This document shows positions 1-12,097 of a DNA stretch of 64,000 bases, in pieces. A program made the translations under genes and the position numbers. The number at the start of each line of letters is the position of its first letter. Position 1 is the stretch's first letter. This DNA is from Dichomitus squalens LYAD-421 SS1 (taxonomy: Eukaryota; Basidiomycota; Agaricomycetes; Polyporales; Polyporaceae): contig NW_006766883.1 in the NCBI RefSeq assembly GCF_000275845.1, positions 1,511,163 through 1,575,162 on the forward strand, in the 5' to 3' direction. A model generated the notes under the pieces. It saw only the letters and a list, made by a program, of their open reading frames with translations. It did not search any database and was not told the origin of the DNA.

Positions 1-1787
1 AAGTACACAGCAGCTCTTCTCGCGGCGGCATCCGTGGTCTACGCCCAGCAGCAAGCCGGGGTAGGTGTCTATGGAGTTCTTCCCTCGACATTGTCATGGT
101 GACTTCACGACGCTCTCTAGGAATGGCAGCAGTGTGGAGGCATCGACTGGAGTATGTATACCTCTCCGGCTGCCCTCCATCACAGTACTGATGTTACTTC
201 AGCCGGCGCGACCACTTGCGTCTCCGGAACAGTGTGCACCGAGTACAACGATTGTGCGTATACGTTGCATCAGGAGAAGAAATGCATCTTGAACAATCTA
301 TGTAGACTACTCCCAGTGCGTCCCGGGCGCCGCATCTCCGCCTAGCAGCCTTCCACGCCTCGGTGGTGTGAACACTGCCGGCTATGATTTCAGCGTGGTG
401 AGTCTGTCGCACCGCGCGGTTCTCGGATGTCACTGATATTGCCCCACACGTGCCCCAGGCAACTGATGGCAGCTTCAACGGAACCGGCGTTTCCCCTCCC
501 GCAGCGCAGTACACTCATTTCACTGGTGAGGGTGCCAACCTCTTCCGTATTCGTAAGTCCTATCAACTGGATCGCCGGCCCAGCTCAGCTGAACGAACAT
601 CATTGTAGCGTTCGGTAAGAACCGCATACTATAATCTTCTCGGCCACCACGGTAATAGTTGCACCTTACTAGCGTGGCAGCTCATGACCCCCACGCTCGG
701 CGGCCCCATCAACGAGACGTGGTTCAGCAACTTCTACGACAAGACCGTCCAGGCTGCTCTTGCTTCCAGCCCCAACAGCTATGTTATCGTTGACTTGGTA
801 TCACACATCAGACTTGCGTTAGTAAACCTTATCTAACTGCTGATGTGATTCAGCACAACTACGCTCGCTGGAATGGCGAGATCATCGCTCAGGGTGGTCC
901 CACCAACGATCAATTCGCTTCGATTTGGACCCAGCTCGCTCAGAAATATGGTACTAACGAGCGCATCATCTTGTCAGTCGTCTGTTACAAACTTGTTTGC
1001 ACGTTGTCCTCACGCATAGCAATAGCGGTATCATGAACGAGCCTCACGACATCCCTGACGTGGCCACCTGGGTCGACTCAGTTCAATACGTGGTGAACGC
1101 CGTCCGTGGTGCTGGTTCTCAGAACTTCCTCCTCCTTCCTGGCTCTAGTTGGGCCTCCGCTCAGGCCTTCCCCACTGAGGCCGGACCTCTCCTTGTCAAG
1201 GTCACCGACCCTTTGGGAGGCACCAGCAAGCTGATCTTCGATGGTACGGATCTCGAGCACTTTTCCGCGACGTCTGCTGAGCCTAGAATACAGTACACAA
1301 GTACCTGGACAGCGACAACAGTGGAACGCACCCTGATTGCACCACCGTAGGGATTTCGCATCATCTATCCTATCATCCTTGCTGACAATCTGCTCTAGGA
1401 CAACGTCGACGTCCTCACTACCCTCGTTAGCTTCCTCCAGTCCAACGGTAATCGCCAGGCAATCCTCTCCGAGACCGGAGGAGGCAACACGGCTAGCTGC
1501 GAGTCTCTGTAAGCGCTGTGGATCCTCGTCATATGCACAATATACACGTCTAACTACGCAACACAGCCTCGGCAAGGAGCTCGCATTCGTCAAAAGCAGC
1601 TTCCCCACACTCGCGGGTTTCTCTGTGTGGGCTGCAGGTGCATTCGACACCACCTACGTTTTGACCGTGACACCCTTCGCCAATGGCACGGATCAGCCTC
1701 TCTGGACTACTGCCAGTAAGTATCTAATTGACTCATGAAGGACTATCTATTCATCACAGTCATACAGTCCAGCCCAACCTTCCTTGA
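1..1787 (+). CDS. GH5 endo-beta-1,4-glucanase with N-terminal CBM1 (5' truncated)
   Basis: Secreted cellulase that cuts internal beta-1,4 bonds of cellulose. The window opens inside the signal peptide (KYTAALLAAASVVYAQQQ), so the ATG lies just outside. A type-1 cellulose-binding module follows (WQQCGGIDW, then TTCVSGTVC and YYSQCVPG, with paired cysteines), then a Ser/Pro linker near 330-350. The catalytic domain shows the acid/base Glu in GIMNEPHD (about 1030) and the nucleophile Glu in ILSETGGGN (about 1460). It ends TTAIQPNLP-stop if the last acceptor is the CAG at 1765-1767. Introns are short and numerous, so no single frame stays open. The subfamily looks like GH5_5, an assignment made from remembered family motifs. 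Family assignment is firm; a few exon borders in the CBM region are estimates. Confidence 0.88.
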
Positions 1788-2119
1788 GAGCTGTTCGGAG
1801 GCGACGATTGAGAGCCGCTTTGACCTGTAGAAAAGTCTAGGAATGTTGTTATCATCTCACTTGAATGTAAACGGAAATTATTACGTCTCAATTTCACGCT
1901 TGTTGATTTCGAAGACTGTTCAAGTGAAGGTAACTGAGACTCCCCGATGCTCAACGACTGCACATGCCTAATGTGGCTCTGCACCCGGGCTGATGGGCAC
2001 TGTGACTCAATCTGCCTGACTGATCGCAGATCTGACCTTGCGAGCGCTTGCGAGCTTGTGCTGAGCTGAGCTTGACGTCCACTTCCCAATACGCCTTTGC
2101 TGGATAGTACGATTTTTCC
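1788..2119. other. Intergenic, GH5 3' side to Lsg1 5' side
   Basis: About 330 bp with no supported gene. It holds the 3' flank of the cellulase and the promoter and leader of the Lsg1 gene. Open frames on the minus strand here are not protein-like. Confidence 0.5.
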
Positions 2120-4576
2120 ATGGTGCGAATGCTTGTGCTCAATTTTCTCGAATGTGGCTGAGATCTTATGATATCCGCAGCCACCAAAGGGTCGCAATCC
2201 GAATCCGAGTGGACTGGGTCGCGCAATCATCAATAGGAAGGCGAAGGATGCACGGATCGCTCATGAGACCGGGATTGTGAGTAGCATTTCTTACAAGTCT
2301 CATTCGATTTTCCTTAGACAAATGTTGTTGTAGTATACCACGGACCCCGAATCCACTCGCCTACAGTCTATCACCCAGGAACGGGATTTGGATGAGTTCT
2401 TGAACACGGCGACTCTCGCAGGAGTGGACTTCACAGCCGGTAAGTCGCAACTATACTTCTTCCTTCCGAAAATTATATAGGTCGTGTCTATTTAGAACGA
2501 CGCAATGTCAAGGTCATCGCGGCAGCCGCCAATGCACAACAAAATCCATACCTTTTGTCGGAGGAAGAAGAAAGGACCACTCTCCGCAAGCAAAGCGAGA
2601 ACAAACAGCGTCTACGCGTACCGCGACGACCCCCATGGACGAAGAGCATGACGACGGCTCAGCTAGATAGGCAAGAGAAGGATGCGTTCTTGGAATGGAG
2701 AAGAGGTCTTGCAGAGTACGTTTCATCCCTTGCACCTCACGCGGTCCCCTAAGCGGCTGTTGAGCATCTCCCCGACAGTTTACAAGACAGAGACAACTTC
2801 CTGCTCACGCCGTTTGAACGCAACATCGAGGTTTGGCGGCAACTTTGGCGTGTACTCGAACGATCGCATCTAGTCGTTCAGATCGTTGATGCGCGGAATC
2901 CTTTACGCTTCCGGTGCGAGGACTTGGAGGCGTATGTTCAGGACGTGGAAGGAGCGGAAGGAGAGGCGGGGACAGGTACAGGGAAGCGGAGAAGTCTGCT
3001 TCTCATCAACAAGGCAGACCTCTTAACCGCTCAGCAGAGGTACGTGATCGTCGTATGAGCGAGGCGTGCTCTGACAGTCGTGTGTACTAATAGGAAACTA
3101 TGGGCGGACTACTTCGACTCGCAGAACGTGAAGTACGCCTTCTTCTCTGCCGCGAACGCCGCCGCGATTCAAGAAGCGAGGCGGGATGCAGCCGCGGCGA
3201 ATAGACCACAGCATGTGCTTGAGGCGCAGGCAGACGCTGAGACCAGAAGTGGTGAGCAGGCTCCTGGAGCGGAGTTTACTCCCGCGGTGGACGCTGCCGA
3301 TGCAGACGATGAAAGCGAAAGTCCCGCTGAAGATTCAGATGAGGAGACATCTTCGGACGATGACACCCAGTCTGAAGAGGGCGGTGCGTTTCTTCCTATC
3401 GAGGAGGAACCAGAGGCATCGGATCCGCGAACAAAAGTGCTGTCTGTGCTGGAGTTGGAGGAGCTGTTCCTTCGGACTGCCCCGGATCTGTCAAGTATGC
3501 GGATTAACTAGAGATCGTGCGGCGTTCGCTGACCCAGAGCTGCAGCATTCACCGACTCCTCGGGTCAACACCCGACGAAGCTTGTCGTCGGTCTCGTTGG
3601 GTATCCCAACGTCGGCAAGTCAAGTACTATCAACGCGCTCATTGGCGAGAAGAAGGTCAGCGTGTCCTCGACCCCGGGAAAGACAAAGCACTTCCAGACG
3701 ATACACCTGTCCCCGACGCTAGTTCTCTGTGATTGTCCTGGTCTCGTCTTTCCCCAGTTCGCCACCACCAAAGCCGACCTAGTGTGCGACGGCGTTCTAC
3801 CCATCGATCAGATGAGGGAGTACACCGGACCCACGACGTTGGTGGTGAGACGTATCCCAAAGGAGGTGTTGGAAGCGACTTATGGTTTGTCCATTCGGAC
3901 AAGGAGTATCGAGGAGGGTGGTGATGGAAGGATCAGCGGCCCTGACCTACTTGTCGCATATGCGAGTGAGTGTCTGCTTGACCGAGCTGCTTCAGTGTAT
4001 CCGTTAAAGGAATGCTTCTTCCTCTCAGTTGCCCGAGGTTTCACTCGATCAGGACAGGGCAATCCCGACGAAGCTCGCGCAGCACGGTATATCCTGAAGG
4101 ATTACGTTAACGCGAAGCTCCTGTTTTGCTATCCACCGCCTGGTGTCCCCGAAGATGAGTTCAACGAACAGACACGTCAACTCGCCTTACGTCGCGCAAT
4201 GGGAAAGAAGCGTGCGCCTACGACACGGGTTACGATAAAGGCGGATACTTTCGTCGCACCCGCCGCTCCCGATGACTCCGCGCCCGCAACAAATTCCTCC
4301 AACAAGAGCAGGAAGCTCGATCAAGAGTTCTTTGCCAATGGGACGCTCTCGTCACGTCCACATATGCAAGGCGCAAGAGGGCAGGGACAAGAATTTTCGA
4401 GGTCGAAATTGTATCCGCACCAGAACATGGTCGCAGATGACGGCACCCCATTGACTGGACGGAGGGCGCGGATAGCTGCGGTTCTTGCTGCCGGCGGCGA
4501 CGTTGCACCAGGCAAGAAGCACCATAGGAAGATGAAGCGGGTCAAGCAGAGGAGCGGGAAAGGTTACGACGACTGA
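2120..4576 (+). CDS. LSG1: Large-subunit GTPase 1 (Lsg1/Kre35-type)
   Basis: Cytoplasmic GTPase that releases the export adaptor Nmd3 from the pre-60S ribosome (family knowledge). The order of G motifs is circularly permuted as expected: NKAD (G4) near 3010 precedes GYPNVGKSS (G1) near 3600, then the DCPGL (G3) motif near 3735. The N-terminus contains SGLGRAIINRK and the LQSITQERDLDEFL block typical of Lsg1. An acidic Glu/Asp/Ser insert sits near 3240-3420 and a basic tail ends the protein. Eight exons (introns 2123-2180, 2277-2333, 2440-2495, 2716-2778, 3040-3093, 3495-3545, 3966-4028) give 684 residues. Exon 1 is the ATG alone; this start was chosen because it joins to MPPKGRNPNPSGLG. The 63-bp last intron is a multiple of three and stop-free, so retention would keep the frame. 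Confidence 0.93.
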
Positions 4577-4841
4577 GTGTGTTCGTCCCTGTTGTGTATC
4601 GACTGACCTACTGTAGCCCTAGACTCTCCAGCCCGTGTTGCATGTACTGTGTTTGTCTACTTGTTTCATCATTGCAACTGTTTTGCTCGGTGAGCCGAAG
4701 AAGTGCCACGTGATCGCGAATATGGACGTAGAAGCCTGCCATCCGCCTTCAGTTCTCTTCCTTGCTCTCTTCCACTCCTTCCTCATCCTCTACGTCTTCA
4801 CCTGCGGGACAGAAAGCTGCTGCACATCGTTCTGGCCAAAC

Positions 4842-6915
4842 ATGCCCCCTTCTCGTACCATCCTGAGCACGACAGACCGCTCGCCTGCCTATGAATATCA
4901 CGAGGAATCGGACCCCCATCCTTCAGTGACTATATGCGCCAAGTTCGTTACCACAACCCGCACAGGTCGTAAGGATGGTATGTGGAACCAGCATCCAGTC
5001 AATGTATGCATATACTTACTAATATGTTTGCAGTACTCCTACTCAGCGTCAACAAACCTCTCAGTATCGGAAGAAGTCCGGGCTGGTAAATTCACATCGA
5101 CTACGTTGCCCCCGCTTAGCTTAAAGAACTGTCAGCACATACGTTGTTCCAGATGCTGTGGTGTCCGGCCTTCACTGCAAGCTATATGCGTAAGTCGCGG
5201 AGGCTGCGATCTTCCCCGACTCTGAATAACCGTGGCACAGTGTGCGTTCGAGTCACGGAGGCATCATCATATCTTGTCAGGTACGAGCGCATGCGTGGCA
5301 GGTTTTCTCAATACCATTGCGATTGATCATGATTGCCTTTAGGACCATTCCACGAACGGTCTCATTTTGAATGGCCACAGGGTCCGGAAGACGTCCATCT
5401 TGCTCATGGATGGAGATCTCCTCGAAATTCCGTCGTCTCAAAGTAATGTGCCTTACTTGTCGTGTCGATATTTGAGCTCATCTTTTCATAGAATTCGAAT
5501 GCATCGTTTTGCACAAGGAACCGGAAAAAAAGGTTAACGTCTTCGACCCTACCCCACCAGCACTGCCAACACTGAAGACGAAGGTATGTATGTCGATCGA
5601 TTCGTCTAGGTGTGTGCCACATATATCTTCTCGCAGAAAATCGATCGCTATCTGGTCATGTCACACTGTCTGGGAAGCGGTAGCTTCGCTGAAGTTCATC
5701 TGGCTATGGATACCTCCGCGTTCAAACAAGTCGCTTGCAAGTGTATCAAACGCAAGAGTTCTGACAAGATCGAGAAAATAAGGAAGGAGGTAGACATTCT
5801 CCTCAACCTGAGCCATGTACGTCACTTCTACCTTAATGATTCATGATTATTGACACCCCCCGGTAGCCTAATATCAATACTGTTCGGGCGGCAACGAACG
5901 ATGACAATTTCCTGTATGTCACTACACTCTTCTGACTGCAGAGGCCCGGTCGTGACCGCATATAGTTACATTTTCCTCGAGCTCTGCACCGGTGGAGACC
6001 TCTTCTCGTACATCGTCAGTCATCCCGACTCGCAGCTATGTCAGGCCGAAGCCAAATACATCATGTACCAACTTCTCAAGGGGCTCAAATATCTCCATGA
6101 CAGGCTCATATCTCATAGAGGTGCGATACTCTTGGCCTACGCGTCAGATACCCCTCACCTTACAATACTACTTGCAGACCTGAAGGTGGGCTTCCACAGC
6201 GTTGCCACCAGCCCAATCTGACCAATCAATCGTAGCCTGAGAATATTCTCCTCTATGCACCTGGACCATATCCGCGGATTCAGATAGCCGACTTCGGCCT
6301 CGCACGCCCAAAGGCATATCAAGAAACGTTTAACGTCTGTGGCACGGTCTCCTATCTCCCCCCTGAAGGGATCCTCGCCCTGGATCACAAACACCTGAGC
6401 TATGTCGGCATGCCATCCGACTGTTGGAGCTCCGGCATCATCATGTATATCATGCTTGCGTACGTTTCCTGTTTTCTTGCATTGAGGTGCTGCGGCGACG
6501 AAGTGATCACGGTATGGCAGAGGTTGTCATCCCTTCGATTACGGCAAGGTCGACGGGGAATCTGAGATGTACTCATACATGCCCGAGTCCGAAGGCGAGG
6601 ATTACGACGATTCCCAGTGTTCGCAGACGTCGATCCAGGCAGACCAGCTGGTCAAGCGACGTATTGTTCACGGCGAGGTTGAGTTTCCTTCCCCGGTATG
6701 GGACAAAATGCCGCGAGGTACGTTGATTGTGCGCTCGATTTCCGAGTGAAGATGACTGAACTTGCCTTACAATAGCCCGGGATCTCTGTAGTGACTTGCT
6801 CGTCTACGATCCTATGGATCGCGCTACTGCCCAAACAGCTCTTAGACACGAGTGGCTGACCGCGGAGTTGCTGGACCTAGAGCTCGCGTATCGATCTCGG
6901 ATTGGCTCTGTGTAA
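4842..6915 (+). CDS. FHA-domain serine/threonine kinase (Chk2/Cds1/Mek1-like)
   Basis: Probable DNA-damage or meiotic checkpoint kinase acting in the nucleus. An N-terminal FHA domain shows LSIGRSPGC, VVSGLHC and DHSTNGLILNG, the phosphothreonine-binding signature. The kinase domain follows: glycine loop LGSGSFAEV, VAIK-like lysine in QVACKCI, HRDLKPEN catalytic loop, ADFGLARP, and CGTVSYLPPE. Thirteen exons (introns at 4978, 5086, 5190, 5281, 5443, 5584, 5817, 5914, 6121, 6186, 6460 and 6718) total 474 residues. Exon 10 (6178-6185) is only 8 nt and encodes most of the DLK of HRDLK. The single FHA plus kinase layout fits Cds1, Chk2 and Mek1 equally; sequence reading alone cannot separate them. 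MPPSRT was chosen as start; an in-frame ATG exists further upstream at 4635. Confidence 0.88.
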
Positions 6916-7152
6916 ACTCTAGCGACAGGCGACTCGTTACAGGCATCGTCGGCGGCTAGTGACTGTGGCACTCTCGCGTCGGCTATACTGGTCTCAGTTT
7001 GTAACTACACACTTCAAGTGCTCCAACAAAGTGACCATACGGGTGATGATGTATCACATTCTCTCACCGTAGCTACATCGATACAGATTTCTGAACTTCA
7101 TGTAAATTATACAGCAATTGGCACTTCATCCGCTTCCATCCCACATGTCTCT
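6916..7152. other. Convergent 3' intergenic spacer
   Basis: Short spacer between the convergent kinase and S-formylglutathione hydrolase genes, holding both 3' ends. No gene is visible. Confidence 0.5.
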
Positions 7153-8037
7153 TCATGCCTTCAGGAAGTTGGCGTGGACTATCGCCTATGTCAGCAGCAT
7201 ACCCAGGGTGTGCTACAATTGAAATACCTACAGTGAACATGGTCTGCTCCGAAGGTCGACATCTGCCCCACATATAACGGTAAGTTCCCACATGCCACGG
7301 AAAGAGGATAACATGGCTCACAAAGTAGTAGCTGTGGTCATAGCCGTCCTGCGATCGTACACGGACTTGCACCTCGTCATAGCCGGCGTCGCGCGCAGCC
7401 TTCAAGAAGTTCTCCGGGAGCAGCTGGCCGCTCTTATAAAAGTTGTCCGCGGTGCCCTGCAATGCGAGTGGCACGTCAACCGACCGTGCCTTCTCCCTCC
7501 AACGGCACGTCCCCAGAACTCACGTAGTCGACGAGGATGTGCACCGGCGCCTTGTTGAGCTTCTTGATGAGCTCCGTCGCGTCGTACTTGTCCTTGGCCT
7601 CCTCAATGCCGCCCTGCAGGTACCCGTTGAACGCCTTCTGGCCCCACGGGCAGTTGATCGGGTTCGCGATGGGCGCGAACGCGGAGACGGAGCGGTACTG
7701 CTTGACGCCACTCAGGATGGAGTTGAGATAGAGCGTCAGCGCCCCGTGGCCGCCCATCGAGTGCCCGAAGATGGACTGGCGGCTGAAGTCCTGGTAACAT
7801 ATCCCGGAACAGTATCAGCGCAGAAGGAGATACATAAGCGCGGTGTGCAGATGGCACTAGTGGCGATAGGAAGAGAAGGACGTACAAGCGGGAGCGCGGC
7901 GGCCTCGAGGACCTGGGGGAGCTCGATCGTTACGTGCGTGAGCATGTTGTAGTGCTTCGACCACTTGGGGTGCGTCGCGTTCACGTAGAAGCCCGCGCCT
8001 TCCGGGGCATGTTTCAGTAAGCACGATAGAGGGGCTC

Positions 8038-8081
<44 letters not shown>

Positions 8082-8612
8082 CAGTAAATACGCACCGACA
8101 CCGAAGTCCCAGCTGTCCGTCTCGCCCTCAATCCCCGCGCCGCGCGGAGAAGTGTCCGGGAAGAGGATCGCGATGCCCTCTTTCGCCGCGGCGCCGAAGA
8201 AGTTGCCCTTCTGCGCCCTGTGTATGGAGTTGCATGGGGGTACGGACAGGGAAGCCGTCAGCGAATCTCCGCCTCGCCTGGATGCACTCGCAGCACTCAC
8301 GCGTTGTCTTCCGTGCATGTCAGGCCGGAGAGGTAGGTCAACAGGGGCACCTTGTTCGCCTCGCTCGCGTTCGCCGGAACGAAGAGGTTGAACTGCGCGT
8401 TGAGCCCGCCCAGTGCGGCAGACTACGGAGCGTCGCGAGTGGAGGAATTGCCGCACGAGAGAAGAGAACGCGGTAGCCGGCGTCGTGATCAGCGCCCTCC
8501 AGCCTCGTATACACATATAGACGACGTCATCGGCTCTCTATCGCACCTTGAACCTGTACTTGACAAGCTGGCCGTCGAAGACCTTGTTCGTTGAGAGCTG
8601 CTCGAGAGCCAT
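7153..8612 (-). CDS. S-formylglutathione hydrolase (esterase D)
   Basis: Hydrolyses S-formylglutathione to formate and glutathione in the formaldehyde detoxification pathway; cytosolic alpha/beta-hydrolase. The start [15 protein letters not shown] is followed by [23 protein letters not shown] and FPDTSPRG, the nucleophile elbow GHSMGGHG (about 7745-7775), the acid in [15 protein letters not shown] and the catalytic His in DGYDHSYYF. Eight exons (8612-8547, 8422-8301, 8217-8096, 7998-7886, 7790-7524, 7456-7323, 7263-7232, 7178-7153) sum to 293 residues, the usual family length, ending DHVHFHANFLKA. The third intron holds a 40-bp CTG repeat on the coding strand, listed separately. Catalytic triad complete; no sign of decay. 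Confidence 0.93.
8039..8078. repeat. (GCA)n trinucleotide repeat inside an intron
   Basis: About 13 uninterrupted GCA/CAG units on the plus strand, which read CTG on the coding strand of the S-formylglutathione hydrolase gene. The tract lies in that gene's 97-bp third intron (7999-8095) and starts about 17 bp past the donor site. Long poly-Leu, poly-Ser and poly-Cys frames over this position are translations of the repeat, not genes. Confidence 0.95.
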
Positions 8613-9138
8613 TTGTTCGCACCAGCACAGAGAGAATTCGCGACGGGTACGTGGTAGTAAGCAAAGAGTGGAGCAGGATATGGACGGGACGATCGATTGC
8701 ACAAAGCACGCACATTCAGCTGGACGCGCCGGGTTCGCGAACTGTCCCACCGCCGATTGACGACAGCGCTCGTCGCGCGCCGCCCCGGACCCTCTCGAAT
8801 TCTGCACTCCGTCCCTCGCGCGGGTCGCCTCTGCCTGGTCCCATGAACATGGCCATGGGACGCACTTCTGTCCAGCTTGCTCATCTTTCTCATCCTGCCG
8901 CCTTCTCTCGGGAGCGTACGGTAGCGTCGGCACTCCGAGGCTCCTGAAATCGCGAGGCGCACGTTCGCTTGCGCAGGCCGTGGTAGCGATTAGCATTACC
9001 GTACAGGGACATTATAAACTACAGATTGTTAGCATGTGTGTGCGTTCACACAGCCCTCGCCGTGACGTCGTGCGGGGGGTTGCGGTGTGGTATAACAGCA
9101 GAGGACAGTCCACAGCGACAATCCCCGAATGAACGTTG
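8613..9138. other. Intergenic, promoter side of S-formylglutathione hydrolase
   Basis: About 525 bp between two minus-strand genes. It holds the hydrolase upstream region and the lipase 3' flank. GC-rich frames are open by chance; no gene is supported. Confidence 0.45.
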
Positions 9139-12097
9139 TCAGCTCGGACGACCCGGGTCCTTCTCCTTCTGTTTCCTCTTCTGAGCCTCCGGAAGTGCGC
9201 GCGACCCATCGTCCACATCCGACACCGCCCGCTCGGGCTCATCCTGGGACGGAGACTGCCTCCGCGCACCAGCAGCCCCCGGCGCGTCCCCCCGCCCGCT
9301 CGGGCCCGCGCTCGACTCCTCCCCCTTCCCCAAACTGTCCGCCATCTCCGCGCGCTCGCGCCCCCTCCGCTCGCTGCTCGTCTCCCTCTCCCGCTCCCGT
9401 TCGGGCCGCTCGGCGCTCCCCCGCCCGCGCCCACTCCCGCTCCCGCCCTGCTCGGGCTGCGCCTGCTCCTGGCCCTCGACGACGCGCGCGAGGTGGTCCG
9501 CGATGCCGAGGTAGAACGTCGCGGGCTTGAACTTGATCTCACGGCCCATGATCTCCGCCCACTTGTACCGCGCGGTGTTGATCCAGCCGACGAGGTCGAG
9601 GTGGTTCACGCCCTCGAGCGTGCCCAAGTACGTGCCCTGTCATTAATGAGGTTGGTGAGACGTGCAGTGGGTGAATTGACGAGTGTACGGAACGCCGGTC
9701 GTCGGGAGTAATAAGGAGGGGAAAGGACGACAGGGGTTTACGTACCCACTTCGCGGACTGGAGCGAGACCAGGCCGTCGTTCGGTCCCTCCTTCTCGTAC
9801 ACGACCGAGTGCGGCCACCTGCGAACGTAACGCGCGCATCAGCTTCCAGTCTACCAACTACTGACGATCAAAAACAGAAATCCGCAGCGCCCGGCAACGA
9901 TGGAAGTAGTCCAAAACGAAAATGGCAAGGCGCAGCGGGTGGAACATCACACACAAACAGACAGACGAACAGACAAACTGACTGGCTAGAACCACGAGGG
10001 ATGCAAGAACCAACAACGACGGCAACAAAAGACTCACTTCCACGTATCGATCAGCCCGGGCTCGTACACGGCGCCCCAGCTGAAGTAGTGCACGCCGGGC
10101 ACGTCCGGCGTGCTCTCGTTGAACCTGCGCATGTTCTCCGCGGTGAGGAACTCGAACGCCTTCCCGTCCCCGCCGCCGTTCGGGAGCAGCTCGAGCAGCG
10201 CGAGCACGGACGGCATGCGCTCCTTGCCGACCGTCTCGAGGAAGTGGTCCGCGAACGCGGACCCGCGGTGCGGCGACGAGATCGTCGTCACCGACAGCAC
10301 GTCGAACGGCCGGTCCGTCAGGTGCGTCGTCAGGTAGCGGCAGTCGATGCCGCCCTGTCCAACAAGCGTGTCAGCAAGCACGAAGCGTTTGGATGCAATG
10401 TCCTCCCCCAGCCGACGGGGAAGGAAAGGAAGACCGGCAGTTCGGAGCGCAGGGCCGGATTGGGAACTGGAGGAAAGCGCGCGACGTACCATGCTGTGTC
10501 CTGTGGGATGCGATTATCCTAGGGTCCGCATGAGCACGCCAGCAGGGACGGCGACTGTGGCACGTACCAATGAGGTGCACCGCGCGCCCGGGGTACTTTT
10601 CCGCGATCCTCTCGCACAGAACCTTGGCGCGGTCGATGGGCGAGCTCGTCGCGGGAACGCGTGTGGTGAGAACCTGATAGCGCATCCGCGTTATGAGTAC
10701 TTTGACTGCCTTCTGGAGGGGATTACGATGCTCGAAGCGGCGAAGCGCACCTCGATCCCGTTCGTCTCTAAAGCGTCCCTGATCCCTCTCCAGTGCTGGA
10801 CCTGCAAAGGGGCGATCGCCGGGCCGAGCGTGACCGTGTCGAAGCCCAGGAGGCCGTGGCAGAACACGAGCGGGTTCTTCGTCGAGACATCTGTCAACGA
10901 AACGAAAGCGTGCGGATGCACAACAGGAAGTCAGATGATCTGCTGCCAGGATCACAGGGAACCGCGTGCTGGCGTGCGCGGGGACGTACACTTGCGCCTG
11001 ATGTTTTCCCGCTCTCCCGCCGCCGTCTCTGCCTTGTCCTCGTCGCTCAACATAGGATTAAGGTTCTCCTTGTCGCCGTTCCCACCCTCTTCTGACGAGA
11101 ACCAGGAGCGAAGGTTCGGCAGCTGCGGGAAGTTGAAGCCCTGGGAAGCGGATGTGTGGATGCTCCTGCTCCTGCTGCGTTCATGGATGTGCCGGAGCTG
11201 TTCGACAGAGGAGCTGGATGGCGGCGAGCTGTTCAGATGGACAGGCGCGGGCGTGTGGGGCATCGGAAGGGGGATGGGGGTCGGGCTCAGCAGGAGGTCC
11301 AAATCGGACTGCTGCTGCTGGTCCTGGTCGCGCGGCGGCCACGCAAACGGGTCCTCGAAGGGGTCCGTGTAGCCGGGCCTGACATACGCTGCTGTCACGG
11401 GCGGGGACAGGCAAGCGGTGGGCATGGTGGTCCGCGTGAGATTGGAGAAGTAGGACGGACGTTGGAGGGCGGACTGCAAACGGGCCGCCGCCGGCCTGGA
11501 TGGGAGTCTGATGTCGTCCGAGTTGCTGCGCGAGTGCGCAAAGAGATGTGGATCATCTGCGAACGCATCTGCGAGCGCGGAGAGTGCGGAGGGAGGGGTG
11601 GTGGGCGTTGACGGGCCAGGGGTATCAGATCGGCTGGCGGACGGGGTGGGTGGTCGCGAGCGCACGGGGGAGTTAGGGTTTGAGGAGGCGGTTTTTCCGG
11701 CATTCTTGGGGGAGAACCAGCGGAGGATGGGAAGAGCAGGTTGGCTGGGACGCTTGCGCTTCTGTGCAGCAGCGGAGTAGTCCTCGGCGGCGGACTGGGG
11801 TCGGGTGAGGTTCATGGAGGGTGACGTGGGAGATTGGGCTGTCGAACGTCGTTGGGAAGAGGATGGGTGTACTGAGACTGAGGAGAGGTTAGTGACTGGG
11901 GGGGAGCGTGGAGTCCTCATGGAGGACTCGGGAGGATCGTCGAGGGAGACAGTCGGAGAGTGTGATGGTGGAAAGAAGGAGCGCAGTCTGGCCGAGATGT
12001 CGCGCGGTTGAGAGTCAGCGGAGGGGTCGTCAGCGGAGGGGTCGTCAGCGGGGAGGAGTACGCCATCGAGCTGACCAGCGCTGTCTGCTGCCTGCAT
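9139..12097 (-). CDS. Tgl2-like triacylglycerol lipase with long disordered N-terminus
   Basis: Alpha/beta-hydrolase lipase resembling yeast Tgl2. The first about 370 residues are Ser/Pro-rich and low complexity. The catalytic part then begins NPLVFCHGLLGFDTV, with the nucleophile elbow GHSMGGIDCR, the probable acid in EGPNDGLVS and the probable His in GVNHLDLVGW, and ends in a charged Glu/Arg/Ser tail. Seven exons (12097-10990, 10890-10751, 10673-10568, 10500-10490, 10354-10038, 9818-9746, 9636-9139) sum to 750 residues. Exon 4 is 11 nt and encodes most of GHSM. The first exon runs straight into the lipase part through NLRSWFS and a conventional donor, so I treat it as one protein; a separate upstream gene is possible. 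Yeast Tgl2 is mitochondrial and lacks such an extension (family knowledge). Confidence 0.82.

Noticed and set aside
5086..5135. Frameshift or pseudogene in the FHA domain
   Set aside because: Using the acceptor at 5131-5135 restores GRSPGCTYVVPDAVVSG with a normal 50-bp intron, so the domain is intact.
7736..8516. Poly-Leu, poly-Cys and poly-Ser frames
   Set aside because: Translations of the intronic trinucleotide repeat of the S-formylglutathione hydrolase gene.
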